Part shown: piece after piece, positions 23,044 to 29,791 of the stretch
Layout: every line of letters starts with the position of its first letter
Position numbering within the stretch: the stretch's first letter is position 1
Source of the DNA: Massilia mucilaginosa
Lineage (GTDB): Bacteria > Pseudomonadota > Gammaproteobacteria > Burkholderiales > Burkholderiaceae_D
Reading direction: 5' to 3'
NCBI RefSeq assembly: GCF_011682145.1
Contig: NZ_WHJH01000007.1
Location: forward strand, 1 to 64,000
DNA: 64,000 nucleotides
Notes under the pieces: generated by a model
What the model was told of the DNA's origin: nothing
Databases searched by the model: none
What the model saw: the letters and a program-made list of their open reading frames with translations, nothing else
Program-made: the position numbers and the translations under genes

Positions 23044-24224
23044 AGGTCCTTCAACGCTATTTCGCGATCTCGATCGCGCAGGCCGTCGCCTTCGTGCTGG
23101 TCGCCTTCCTGGCGCTGAGCGCTTTCATGGACCTGACCGGCGAACTGCCGTCGGTGGGCAAGGAAGGCTACGCAATCCAGCATGCCTTTTTGTATGTGCT
23201 GCTGCGCGTGCCGTTCCACGTGTACGAGGTGATGCCGGTGGCGACCCTGATCGGCACCATCTATACGATGGCGCAGTTCGCGTCGAGCTCCGAGTTCACC
23301 ATCATGCGGGCGTCGAGCATGTCGACCCAGATGGCGGCGTGGATGCTGTTCAAGATCGGCTTCGTGTTCGTCATCATCACCTTCGTGTTCGGCGAGCTGA
23401 TTGCGCCGCGCACCGCGCCGCTGGCCGAAAAACTCAAACTGAGCGCGCGCGGCGCCACCGTGTCGCAGGAGTTCCGCTCCGGGATGTGGACCAAGGATAT
23501 CGTGCGCAGCGAAGGCACCAAGGGCGTCGTTACCGGCTCGCGCTTTTTCAATGTGCGCCAGTTCCGCACCGACGGCCAGATGCTCGATGTGCGGCTGTAC
23601 GAGTTCGATACCAACTTCCGCATGCGTTCCCTGATCACCGCGGCGCGCGCCGTCTTCACCGGCAACAGCACCTGGCGCCTGGAAGACGTGACCGAGACGC
23701 GCTTTACCAACACGCGCGAGCTGCCGCCACCGGGCGGCAAACCGGAAGCCGGCGCCCAAGCGCTGGGCACCTACGGCCAGGAGACCAGCATGGTCGCCAC
23801 GCGCAAGCTGCCGAGCATGGACCTGGTGTCCGAGATCACGCCAAAAATCATCTCGGTATCGGCGTCCGATCCGGTGCGCATGTCGGCCACCGAACTGGCG
23901 ATCTACACGCGCCACCTGGCCGAGAACAAGCAGGAGACCGAGCGCTTCAAGATCGCGTTCTGGAAAAAGCTGTTCGACCCGCTGGCCATTTTCGTGCTGA
24001 TGGCGCTGGCGCTGCCGTTCGCCTATCTGCACACCCGCAGCGGCGGCGTGAGCCTGAAGATCTTCATCGGCATCATGATCGGTGTCGGCTTCATCCTGAT
24101 CAATAACCTGTTCGCGCACGTCGGGCTGCTCAGTTCCATGCCTGCCGTCCTGACGGCGATCGCCCCGAGTTTGCTATTCCTGCTATTGGCCCTTGCGGCG
24201 CTATGGTGGGTGGAAAGACACTGA
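23040..24224 (+). CDS. lptG: Lipopolysaccharide export permease LptG
   Basis: This 394-residue partner of LptF has the same plan. An N-terminal helix (YFAISIAQAVAFVLVAFLAL) opens it, followed by LPS-pathway wording MPVATLIGTIYTMAQFASSSEFTI, a periplasmic domain (about 150-300) and C-terminal helices ending in WWVERH. ATG 23040 lies within the last codon of lptF. Its stop overlaps the following cbiX-like start (TGATG), so three genes appear to form one transcript. Confidence 0.93.
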   Translation: MKVLQRYFAISIAQAVAFVLVAFLALSAFMDLTGELPSVGKEGYAIQHAFLYVLLRVPFHVYEVMPVATLIGTIYTMAQFASSSEFTIMRASSMSTQMAAWMLFKIGFVFVIITFVFGELIAPRTAPLAEKLKLSARGATVSQEFRSGMWTKDIVRSEGTKGVVTGSRFFNVRQFRTDGQMLDVRLYEFDTNFRMRSLITAARAVFTGNSTWRLEDVTETRFTNTRELPPPGGKPEAGAQALGTYGQETSMVATRKLPSMDLVSEITPKIISVSASDPVRMSATELAIYTRHLAENKQETERFKIAFWKKLFDPLAIFVLMALALPFAYLHTRSGGVSLKIFIGIMIGVGFILINNLFAHVGLLSSMPAVLTAIAPSLLFLLLALAALWWVERH

Positions 24225-24589
24225 TGACCCGCGCCCTGATCCTGTTTGCCCACGGCGCCCGCGCCGCCACCTGGGCCGCGCCGTTCGAGCGCCTGCGCGA
24301 GCTCACGCAGGCGCGCGTGCCCGAGGTGCCGGTCTCGCTGGCGTTCCTGGAATTGATGGAGCCGCGCCTGCCCGAGCGCGTGGCCGAACTGGCCGCGCAG
24401 GGCGTGACGGCGCTGACGGTGGTGCCGGTGTTTCTGGGGCAGGGCGGGCACTTGCTGCGCGACCTGCCGCTGATCGTCGAGGAACTGCGGCGCGATCATC
24501 CGGGCATGGACATCACCGTCTCCGGCGCGGTCGGGGAAGACGCCAGCGTGCTGGCGGCGATGACCGATTTCTGCGTGGCGCAGCTGTAA
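24224..24589 (+). CDS. CbiX/SirB-like sirohydrochlorin chelatase domain protein
   Basis: This 121-residue single-domain protein resembles small CbiX (SirB-type) chelatases that insert cobalt or iron into sirohydrochlorin. Visible marks are ALILFAHGAR with a histidine at the start, the middle helix-strand ALTVVPVFLGQGGH with a second metal-binding histidine, and VSGAVGEDASV near the end. Such half-length proteins act as dimers. ATG 24224 overlaps the lptG stop. The window contains cobA and siroheme-dependent CysI but no other ferrochelatase, so a role in siroheme synthesis is an attractive inference. Confidence 0.8.
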   Translation: MTRALILFAHGARAATWAAPFERLRELTQARVPEVPVSLAFLELMEPRLPERVAELAAQGVTALTVVPVFLGQGGHLLRDLPLIVEELRRDHPGMDITVSGAVGEDASVLAAMTDFCVAQL

Positions 24590-24622
24590 AGAATCGTTCC
24601 TGGAGCCTGCCGAGACAGTCTC

Positions 24623-25642
24623 TTAACGCACCCGGCGCGTGGTCTCGCGCACCACCAGTTCGAGCGGCGGGATCTGCGCCATCACCGGTTCGCCGTTGAT
24701 CAGTGCCAGCAGCGCATTGGTGGCGATGCGGCCCATGTCGTACAAGGGCTGGCGAATGGTCGTCAGCGGCGGCGTGGTGTACGACGAACCCGGCAAGTCA
24801 TCGAAGCCGACCAGGGAGATATCGTCCGGCACCCGGATGCCCTTGCGGTACAGGCACAAGCGCACCCCATACGCGCTCAGGTCATTGGCCGCGAACACCG
24901 CCGTGAACTGCTGGTTGGTCTCGAACAGGTGGTTCACCGCCAGCAGGCCGCCGGATTCGTGGAAGTCGCCGCCCACCACCAGCTTGTCGTCGTATTCAAG
25001 ATCGGATTCGGCCAGCGCGCGCTTGTAGCCGACCAGGCGCTCGTCGGCGTCGCGGTGATGCGATGGGCCGGTGACGAAAGCGATGCGGCGGTGTCCCAGT
25101 TCGACCAGGTGGCGCACCGCCATGAAGGCGCCGTTTTCATTATCGAGCTTGAACCCGAGCGCGCTTTTGGTGTGCATGTCGCGGCCGGTGGAGACGATCG
25201 GGCGCTGGCTGGCGAACTGCAAAATGGTATCGTCGGGCAGATGGCCGGACAGGACGATGATGCCGTCGACCTTGCGTGCCAGCAGAAGGCGGATGCGCTC
25301 CGTTTCCTCGACCGCGTTCCAGTGGCCGCTCACGATCACCGATGCGTAGCCGGTGCCCTTCAAGCCATCGTCGACACCGCGCAGGGTCTCGTCGAAAAAC
25401 GGGCTCGAAATATCCTGCACCACGATCCCGATGGTCATCGAGCGCCCCTTCTTGAGGCCTTGCGCCATCTGGTTCGGCGCGAAGTGCATCTTCTCGATCG
25501 CGGCCATGACGGCGGCGCGCTTGTCGTCGGACACTTTGGCGGTACCGTTCAGGATGCGCGATACGGTGCTGGGCGAGACGCCGGCGTGACGCGCGACGTC
25601 GATCAGGGTGGAGGGCGGGGCAGCGTTGTCGTGGTCGGTCAA
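24623..25642 (-). CDS. LacI-family transcriptional regulator
   Basis: This 339-residue repressor has an N-terminal LacI helix-turn-helix (LIDVARHAGVSPSTVSRILNG, then the hinge helix NQMAQGLKKGRS). A periplasmic-binding-protein fold for a sugar-like effector follows (GIVVQDISSPFFDE, VSLVGFDDLPGSSYTTPPLTT). I chose TTG 25642 because AGGA stands eight bases upstream and the resulting length is normal for the family. A longer frame would begin inside the 16-base palindrome at 25750, which is better explained as an operator. The effector is unknown and no sugar genes are adjacent. Confidence 0.88.
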   Translation of the reverse strand: MTDHDNAAPPSTLIDVARHAGVSPSTVSRILNGTAKVSDDKRAAVMAAIEKMHFAPNQMAQGLKKGRSMTIGIVVQDISSPFFDETLRGVDDGLKGTGYASVIVSGHWNAVEETERIRLLLARKVDGIIVLSGHLPDDTILQFASQRPIVSTGRDMHTKSALGFKLDNENGAFMAVRHLVELGHRRIAFVTGPSHHRDADERLVGYKRALAESDLEYDDKLVVGGDFHESGGLLAVNHLFETNQQFTAVFAANDLSAYGVRLCLYRKGIRVPDDISLVGFDDLPGSSYTTPPLTTIRQPLYDMGRIATNALLALINGEPVMAQIPPLELVVRETTRRVR

Positions 25643-25749
25643 GGGATGGGTCCTGGTAGGGGGCGGAACGGCTGTCACCGCGAGATTACCATAACTGGAA
25701 CGACCCACGAAATAAACAGCCGGCCAGAGTGTACACAGGTCCAGCCACT

Positions 25750-25765
25750 TTGAAAACGTTTTCAA
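25750..25765. promoter_or_regulatory. LacI-type operator, probably autoregulatory
   Basis: TTGAAAACGTTTTCAA is a perfect 16-base palindrome with the central CG typical of LacI-family operators. It lies about 110 bases upstream of the chosen start of the LacI regulator and about 195 bases upstream of the gene at 25959, so it could control either. Confidence 0.75.
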
Positions 25766-25958
25766 TGGCCATTCGGCGCGATAACGCTACGCAAGCCGGT
25801 TCGGTCGCGCACGATGCCTGTACCGGTAGCTTGCCCGCAACTGATGCCCGTGGGAAAATTACACGTATTTACTCCTTTGAAGCCTTATTATTGCGAGGTC
25901 AATTTATAATGCGGATTGGCATTTTTTTCCGTGGCCTTGATTCAGATTTACCTTCCCC

Positions 25959-26423
25959 ATGAAAAAATATATCTTCGGCTTTTCCCTGTTGCTTTTCTTT
26001 TTCGGCGCGTCGACATTGCTGGACGACCTGGACAAACGCAAAGCCGAACGCCGTTACCGGGAGCAGGGCGAAGTGGCGCGGGTCATGGCGTTCAAGAATA
26101 TGGAAGAACGTTCGGAGGGAAGCGAAGGACATACCGGCAAGTCGGCAAGCAAAGGCTTCGCCGTCGCCGATATCGAGTTCCGCACCCAGGGCGGCACGCG
26201 GGTGGCGGTGGCGCAGTGGCCGATCAGCAAAGAACTGCTGGAACAGATAGGCAACGGCGAGCGCATCGAGATCGAATATCTGCGCGACGACCCGCATACC
26301 ATCAGGCTGCCGGGAAAGCCGTATAGAGGCTTTGGCTGGATGGGGTATATCGTGTATATCGCGCTCACGCTAAGCGGGGCGTGGCTGTTTTTCGGCCTGT
26401 TCAGAAGCAGGGCGCATCGCTGA
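25959..26423 (+). CDS. DUF3592-like membrane protein
   Basis: This 154-residue protein has a membrane segment at residues 4-21 (IFGFSLLLFFFGASTLL), a soluble beta-rich middle of about 100 residues and a second membrane segment at about 127-148 (GYIVYIALTLSGAWLFFGLF). The middle part (VADIEFRTQGGTRVAVAQWP, then GERIEIEYLRDDPHTIRLPG) resembles DUF3592 proteins, whose role is unknown. A TATAAT at 25905-25910 may be the -10 element. There is no partner gene in operon distance. Confidence 0.7.
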   Translation: MKKYIFGFSLLLFFFGASTLLDDLDKRKAERRYREQGEVARVMAFKNMEERSEGSEGHTGKSASKGFAVADIEFRTQGGTRVAVAQWPISKELLEQIGNGERIEIEYLRDDPHTIRLPGKPYRGFGWMGYIVYIALTLSGAWLFFGLFRSRAHR

Positions 26424-26491
26424 TCGCTGCCCAGGCCAGCGCGCCACTGGTGCGCTGGCCTGCAAACATGCGGTTCGGCCTGGCGCGCCGC

Positions 26492-26812
26492 CTAGCGCGT
26501 CCCGCCCACGAAGCGCTTGAACAGGGTCGGGCGCGACGGGCGCGGCAGCGCCTGGTCGACCACTGCCGCCCACTGCTCAGACAATTGCTGGCAGGTGGCG
26601 CGCAGCACGGGATTGAGGTCGCCGTGACTGGCCAGCGCTTTCAGATGGCGCTCGATCACCGACGCCAGCTTCAGGCACGGTCCGGCCTGCGCGGCATTGG
26701 CGCTGTAGTGGGACATCAGGTGCAGCGCGGCTGAGACCAGCAGTTCGGGCTGGGGCGGCGCGCCGGCCGGTGCGGTAACTGCGGGTCCTGCCATATCGAT
26801 AGCGATAGCCAT
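26492..26812 (-). CDS. Unknown small protein in the hemP transcription unit
   Basis: This 106-residue protein starts at ATG 26812 with CAGGAG close upstream. It begins with a flexible Ala/Pro stretch and continues as an alpha-helical domain (LLVSAALHLMSHYSANAAQAG...LASVIERHLKALASH...CQQLSEQWAAVVDQAL), ending in the basic LFKRFVGGTR. No signal peptide, metal motif or family is recognised. It lies 69 bases after hemP in the same direction and should share its Fur-controlled promoter. A role in iron or haem metabolism is therefore inferred from context only. Confidence 0.75.
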   Translation of the reverse strand: MAIAIDMAGPAVTAPAGAPPQPELLVSAALHLMSHYSANAAQAGPCLKLASVIERHLKALASHGDLNPVLRATCQQLSEQWAAVVDQALPRPSRPTLFKRFVGGTR

Positions 26813-26881
26813 TGCGTTGCTCCTGTCAAAAAGGGGGGACTGGCTCGCGGGTGCAACGCTGGCTGGCTGGGGGGTGGTAGT

Positions 26882-27058
26882 TCAGGCGGTCAGGATCAGC
26901 TTGTTAAGCCGGGTGATCCGCAATTCGTAGATTTTGCCGTCATGTTCAATCTGGATTGACTTGCCCTGGCGCAGCAGTTCCTGGCTGTTAACGCGCAGCG
27001 GAAGCGCAGGTGCGACAGGCGCCGGGATCGCGCGCACGGGTTGTTGGGTGGTATTCAT
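26882..27058 (-). CDS. hemP: Hemin uptake protein HemP
   Basis: This 58-residue protein, MNTTQQPVRAIPAPVAPALP at the start, ends with the HemP/HmuP core: VNSQELLRQGKSIQIEHDG then IYELRITRLNKLILTA. Members are very short and are found beside haem-uptake genes; in Burkholderia and Bradyrhizobium relatives HmuP regulates expression of haem receptors. ATG 27058 has GAAAGG upstream. The Fur box and promoter directly upstream support iron control. No haem receptor or transporter gene is in the window, so its target must lie elsewhere. Confidence 0.93.
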   Translation of the reverse strand: MNTTQQPVRAIPAPVAPALPLRVNSQELLRQGKSIQIEHDGKIYELRITRLNKLILTA

Positions 27059-27073
27059 CGCTGCCTTTCAGTG

Positions 27074-27092
27074 AATGAGAACAATTCTCATT
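27074..27092. promoter_or_regulatory. Fur box upstream of hemP
   Basis: AATGAGAACAATTCTCATT is a 19-base palindrome of the classical Fur type (AATGAGAA/TTCTCATT around CAA). It lies just downstream of the predicted -10 element, covering the transcription start, a position suited to repression. Confidence 0.92.
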
Positions 27093-27095
27093 TAG

Positions 27096-27124
27096 ATTAT
27101 GGCCGATGTGTCTTCCGATTGCAA
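27096..27124 (-). promoter_or_regulatory. Sigma-70 promoter of hemP
   Basis: Read on the minus strand, TTGCAA (27119-27124) and CATAAT (27096-27101) are separated by 17 bases. The start point would fall inside the Fur box. Confidence 0.7.
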
Positions 27125-27212
27125 GCGATATGAGCCTATCTCAGTCGATCGGGGACGTTGGGGCGATGCAACGCATTCCTCGCTTGCCAGGCGCGCCAGC
27201 AGCGACTTTGAG

Positions 27213-28286
27213 CTACCGAGAGAGGCGATACGCTTCCAGACTTTGTCTTAATAGCATGGGTGTCATGCCGGTCCAACGTTTAAATGACCTTCGGAAATTG
27301 TTAGCGTCATGAAATCCGAGATGGCGCGCCACCGCATCGTTGTCGTGGCGTCCGCCATGGAACAGGTGCAGGGCGACGTGGGCGCGCACCTGGTCGAGTT
27401 CGGCCTGGAAGTGGCTGCCGTGACGCGCCAGGTGGCGTTTCAGGGTGGCCGGACTGACGCCGAACTGGACCGCGCACTGTTCCAGGGTCGGTGCGTTGCG
27501 GATGTGCTCCAGCAGATAATCGTAGAGGGCGCACAGCAGGCTGCGCTCTCTGGCGCCGGCGTGCGCCGCGTCGACAGTGCGCAGCGCCACCGCCGCCGCC
27601 ATCGCATTGGCGCGCGGCCAGGGGCGGTCCAGCCAGGCCGCGTCGATCAGCATGGCGTCGAGATGACAGTGAAAACGCAGCTGCTCGCCCAGGTGCACCT
27701 CGTGCTGCTCGGTGTAGCGCGGCGGGGTGCGGTTGAAGCAGTAGCGCCACGGCAGGCGCTCGCCGCCCAGCCAGCGGCACATGGCGGTCATGGCGGTCAT
27801 GTGCATCTCCACCAGGAAGCCGCGCTGCTGGCCGGCGCCGAAACTGTCGGTCCAGTACAGCACGGCGAGATCGCCATCTTCGCGAAAGCGCGGCGCCAGC
27901 AAAGGGCACAGCTGCATCTGGAAGCGCACCAGCAGGGCGATCGCCTCGCGCAGGCTGTGGGCCTGCATCAGCGCGTGGCTCAGCGCGCCGAAGTGCCCGG
28001 GCAGCATTTGCTGGCCCAGCATGAAACTGGTCTCCGGGCTTTTCAGTCCGGCCGCCACATTCGCCAGCAGTTGCAGATATTCGGTGGGGCTGATGGCTTG
28101 CTGCGCATCGGGCGCCTGCAGGTCGCCGATGCCGGTGCCGGCCAGGATCGCGCGCGGGGCCAGCTCGCGCGAACGCGCGTAGTCGAGCACCAGCGCCGGC
28201 TGGTGCTGCGCCACGATGCAGGCGTCGCCCGCTTGCAGAAGGCGGCTCAAAAGCGGCTCACGCGGGCGCGGCGAAGCTGCTCGCAT
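27213..28286 (-). CDS. AraC-family regulator with arabinose-binding-like N-terminal domain
   Basis: This 357-residue regulator has an N-terminal domain of about 190 residues of the OruR/ArgR-like type (LLQAGDACIVAQHQPALVLDYARS..., LSHALMQAHSLREAIALLVRF). A C-terminal AraC helix-turn-helix pair follows (LEQCAVQFGVSPATLKRHLARHGSHF and DAVARHLGFHDANNFRRSFKRWTGMTP). The start ATG 28286 lies 29 bases inside the end of the upstream GGDEF gene, directly after GGAGG. That spacing is tight, and an in-frame TTG a few codons on is an alternative. The overlap suggests one leftward transcript with the GGDEF gene. The regulated genes are unknown. Confidence 0.85.
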   Translation of the reverse strand: MRAASPRPREPLLSRLLQAGDACIVAQHQPALVLDYARSRELAPRAILAGTGIGDLQAPDAQQAISPTEYLQLLANVAAGLKSPETSFMLGQQMLPGHFGALSHALMQAHSLREAIALLVRFQMQLCPLLAPRFREDGDLAVLYWTDSFGAGQQRGFLVEMHMTAMTAMCRWLGGERLPWRYCFNRTPPRYTEQHEVHLGEQLRFHCHLDAMLIDAAWLDRPWPRANAMAAAVALRTVDAAHAGARERSLLCALYDYLLEHIRNAPTLEQCAVQFGVSPATLKRHLARHGSHFQAELDQVRAHVALHLFHGGRHDNDAVARHLGFHDANNFRRSFKRWTGMTPMLLRQSLEAYRLSR

Positions 28287-29208
28287 CCTCCGGCGCCGGC
28301 GCCGGCTGCGGCATGCGCCGTTCCAGCGCGCGGTTGATTTCCTTGAGCAGCTGGCGCGGCTCGATATCCACATGGCGCACCGCGTAGCGCACCGTCACCT
28401 GCAGCGCCTCGCCGCTGCCGTGGGTGTGATGGCGCAAGGTGGCCACGGCGCGCCGCAACTGCTCGGCCAGCGCGCGTGCGGTGTCGCCATCGGTGGCTGG
28501 CAGCAGGATCGCGAAGCGGTCGCCCGCATAGCGGCACAGCAGGTCGGTGCGGCGCAGGTTGAGCAGCAGGGTATGGGTCACCGCCTGTAGCAGGCGGTCG
28601 CCTTCGCGCTGGCCGTGGGCGCGGTTAATCAGGTGGAAGCTGTCGATATCGACCATCAGCAGGGAGCAATCGGGCCCGGTGCCGCGTTCGTGCTCGATGC
28701 GCAGCTGCGCGCGCAGGTAGTCGGCGTCGCCCACTTGCGTGAGCGGATCGAAGGAGCGATGGTCGCGGAACAGGCGCTCGCGTTTGTGCAAGTGCTCGTT
28801 GAGCATGAATTGTTCGCGCCGCCAGTCGAGCAGGCCGCAGGTGAGGGCGGCCATGCCGGCCAGGGTCAGGCCGCTCTCGATCACATGGTTCCACAGCTGG
28901 CCTTTGGGGACGCTGAAAAATTCGTCGAGGCAGTCGGCGCAGGCGCCCAGCATCAGGCCGGCCAGGCCGGCGGCCAGCAGCGCCGTCACGCGGCCCGGGG
29001 GGCGGGAGCTCAACACCAGCACGAACCACACGCCGGCCATGAGGGCGATGCTCGCCTCACTGGCGATATCGATCCACTTCCATTCGGCTGGCGGCTTGGG
29101 CACGCCGGCGAGCGCATACAGGAAAAAGCAGGCGAGAAGGGCCAGCAAGGCCAGGACGAGCGGAGTGCGGTGTGAATGGAGCATGGGCGAAAGGCCAAAG
29201 CCTTGCAT
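28258..29208 (-). CDS. Membrane-anchored degenerate GGDEF protein
   Basis: This 316-residue protein has four predicted membrane helices in the first 130 residues (for example LVLALLALLACFFLYAL and VTALLAAGLAGLMLGA) and a cytosolic GGDEF-fold domain (about 150-300). The catalytic signature reads AGDRF (residues 228-232) instead of GGDEF/GGEEF, so cyclase activity is doubtful. The RxxD inhibitory-site motif (RRTD, 219-222) five residues before it is kept. The domain may thus bind cyclic-di-GMP as a receptor, an inference from known inactive GGDEF receptors. Its 3' end overlaps the AraC regulator by 29 bases. Confidence 0.85.
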   Translation of the reverse strand: MQGFGLSPMLHSHRTPLVLALLALLACFFLYALAGVPKPPAEWKWIDIASEASIALMAGVWFVLVLSSRPPGRVTALLAAGLAGLMLGACADCLDEFFSVPKGQLWNHVIESGLTLAGMAALTCGLLDWRREQFMLNEHLHKRERLFRDHRSFDPLTQVGDADYLRAQLRIEHERGTGPDCSLLMVDIDSFHLINRAHGQREGDRLLQAVTHTLLLNLRRTDLLCRYAGDRFAILLPATDGDTARALAEQLRRAVATLRHHTHGSGEALQVTVRYAVRHVDIEPRQLLKEINRALERRMPQPAPAPEDASSFAAPA

Positions 29209-29310
29209 GAGGGTGATACGTTCCGATACTAGCCCGCGCGCGTGACAGGACGATGACAGGCGGGGTGCAAACAGCGCAGCGGCGCCAGTCCGATCGGCTC
29301 ACCCCGCGTC

Positions 29311-29665
29311 CACCCCGGTGTCAGGTCTGACATTCGGACACGGCCCCGGCTGTAGATAGCCCCCCACCGGGTGTCAGGTCTGACATTCGGACACGACCCC
29401 GGCTGCAGGGAACTGCGCGATTGTCATCTGCAGATGAACTCGTGTCTGAATGTCAGACCTGACACCGGGGTGACATGACACCGGGGTGACACCGACACCG
29501 GGGTGACACCGGGGTGGCGGATCAGCTCGTGTCCGAATGTCAGACCTGACACCGGGGGGAATGTCAGACCTGACACCGGGGGAGACACCGGGGGAGACAC
29601 CGGGGGAGGACAGACACCGGGGGAGGACACCGGGGGAGGACACCGGGGGAGGACACCGGGGGAGG
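29311..29665. repeat. Cluster of short GC-rich repeats, family A (variant CACCGGGGG)
   Basis: Two arms of the form CCGGTGTCAGGTCTGACATT (29311-29343 and 29365-29396) face an inverse arm at 29440-29472, giving inverted repeats of about 32 bases with few mismatches. Two more inverse cores follow near 29537 and 29563. From 29575 to 29665 the tail GACACCGGGGGAG repeats about seven times. The core is the same as in the cluster at 165-395, but the tail variant is homogeneous within each cluster. It fills the gap between a leftward GGDEF gene and the rightward TonB receptor. Confidence 0.87.
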
Positions 29666-29791
29666 GGGCATTTCAGCTCACCGGCTGGCGTAAAAGGCCG
29701 TATCGACCGTGGCGGCGGCCTGCGTGTCACGAGATGGACATATTCGCTCTCTAGACTTCGCCCTGTTTTTCACCCATCCAACGGCGAACCT

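Noticed and set aside
25643-25765. Upstream extension of the LacI protein by about 41 residues
   Set aside because: It would begin with TTG inside a perfect operator palindrome and lacks a ribosome site. The shorter start has AGGA at good distance and gives the usual family length.
27106-27312. Rightward frame of 68 codons between the Fur box and the AraC gene
   Set aside because: It overlaps the hemP promoter and the end of the AraC gene and has no family-like sequence.
29670-29791. Pho box before the receptor/phytase operon
   Set aside because: Only a weak TGTCA-like half-site is present. It does not match the spaced direct repeats of a Pho box well enough to report.
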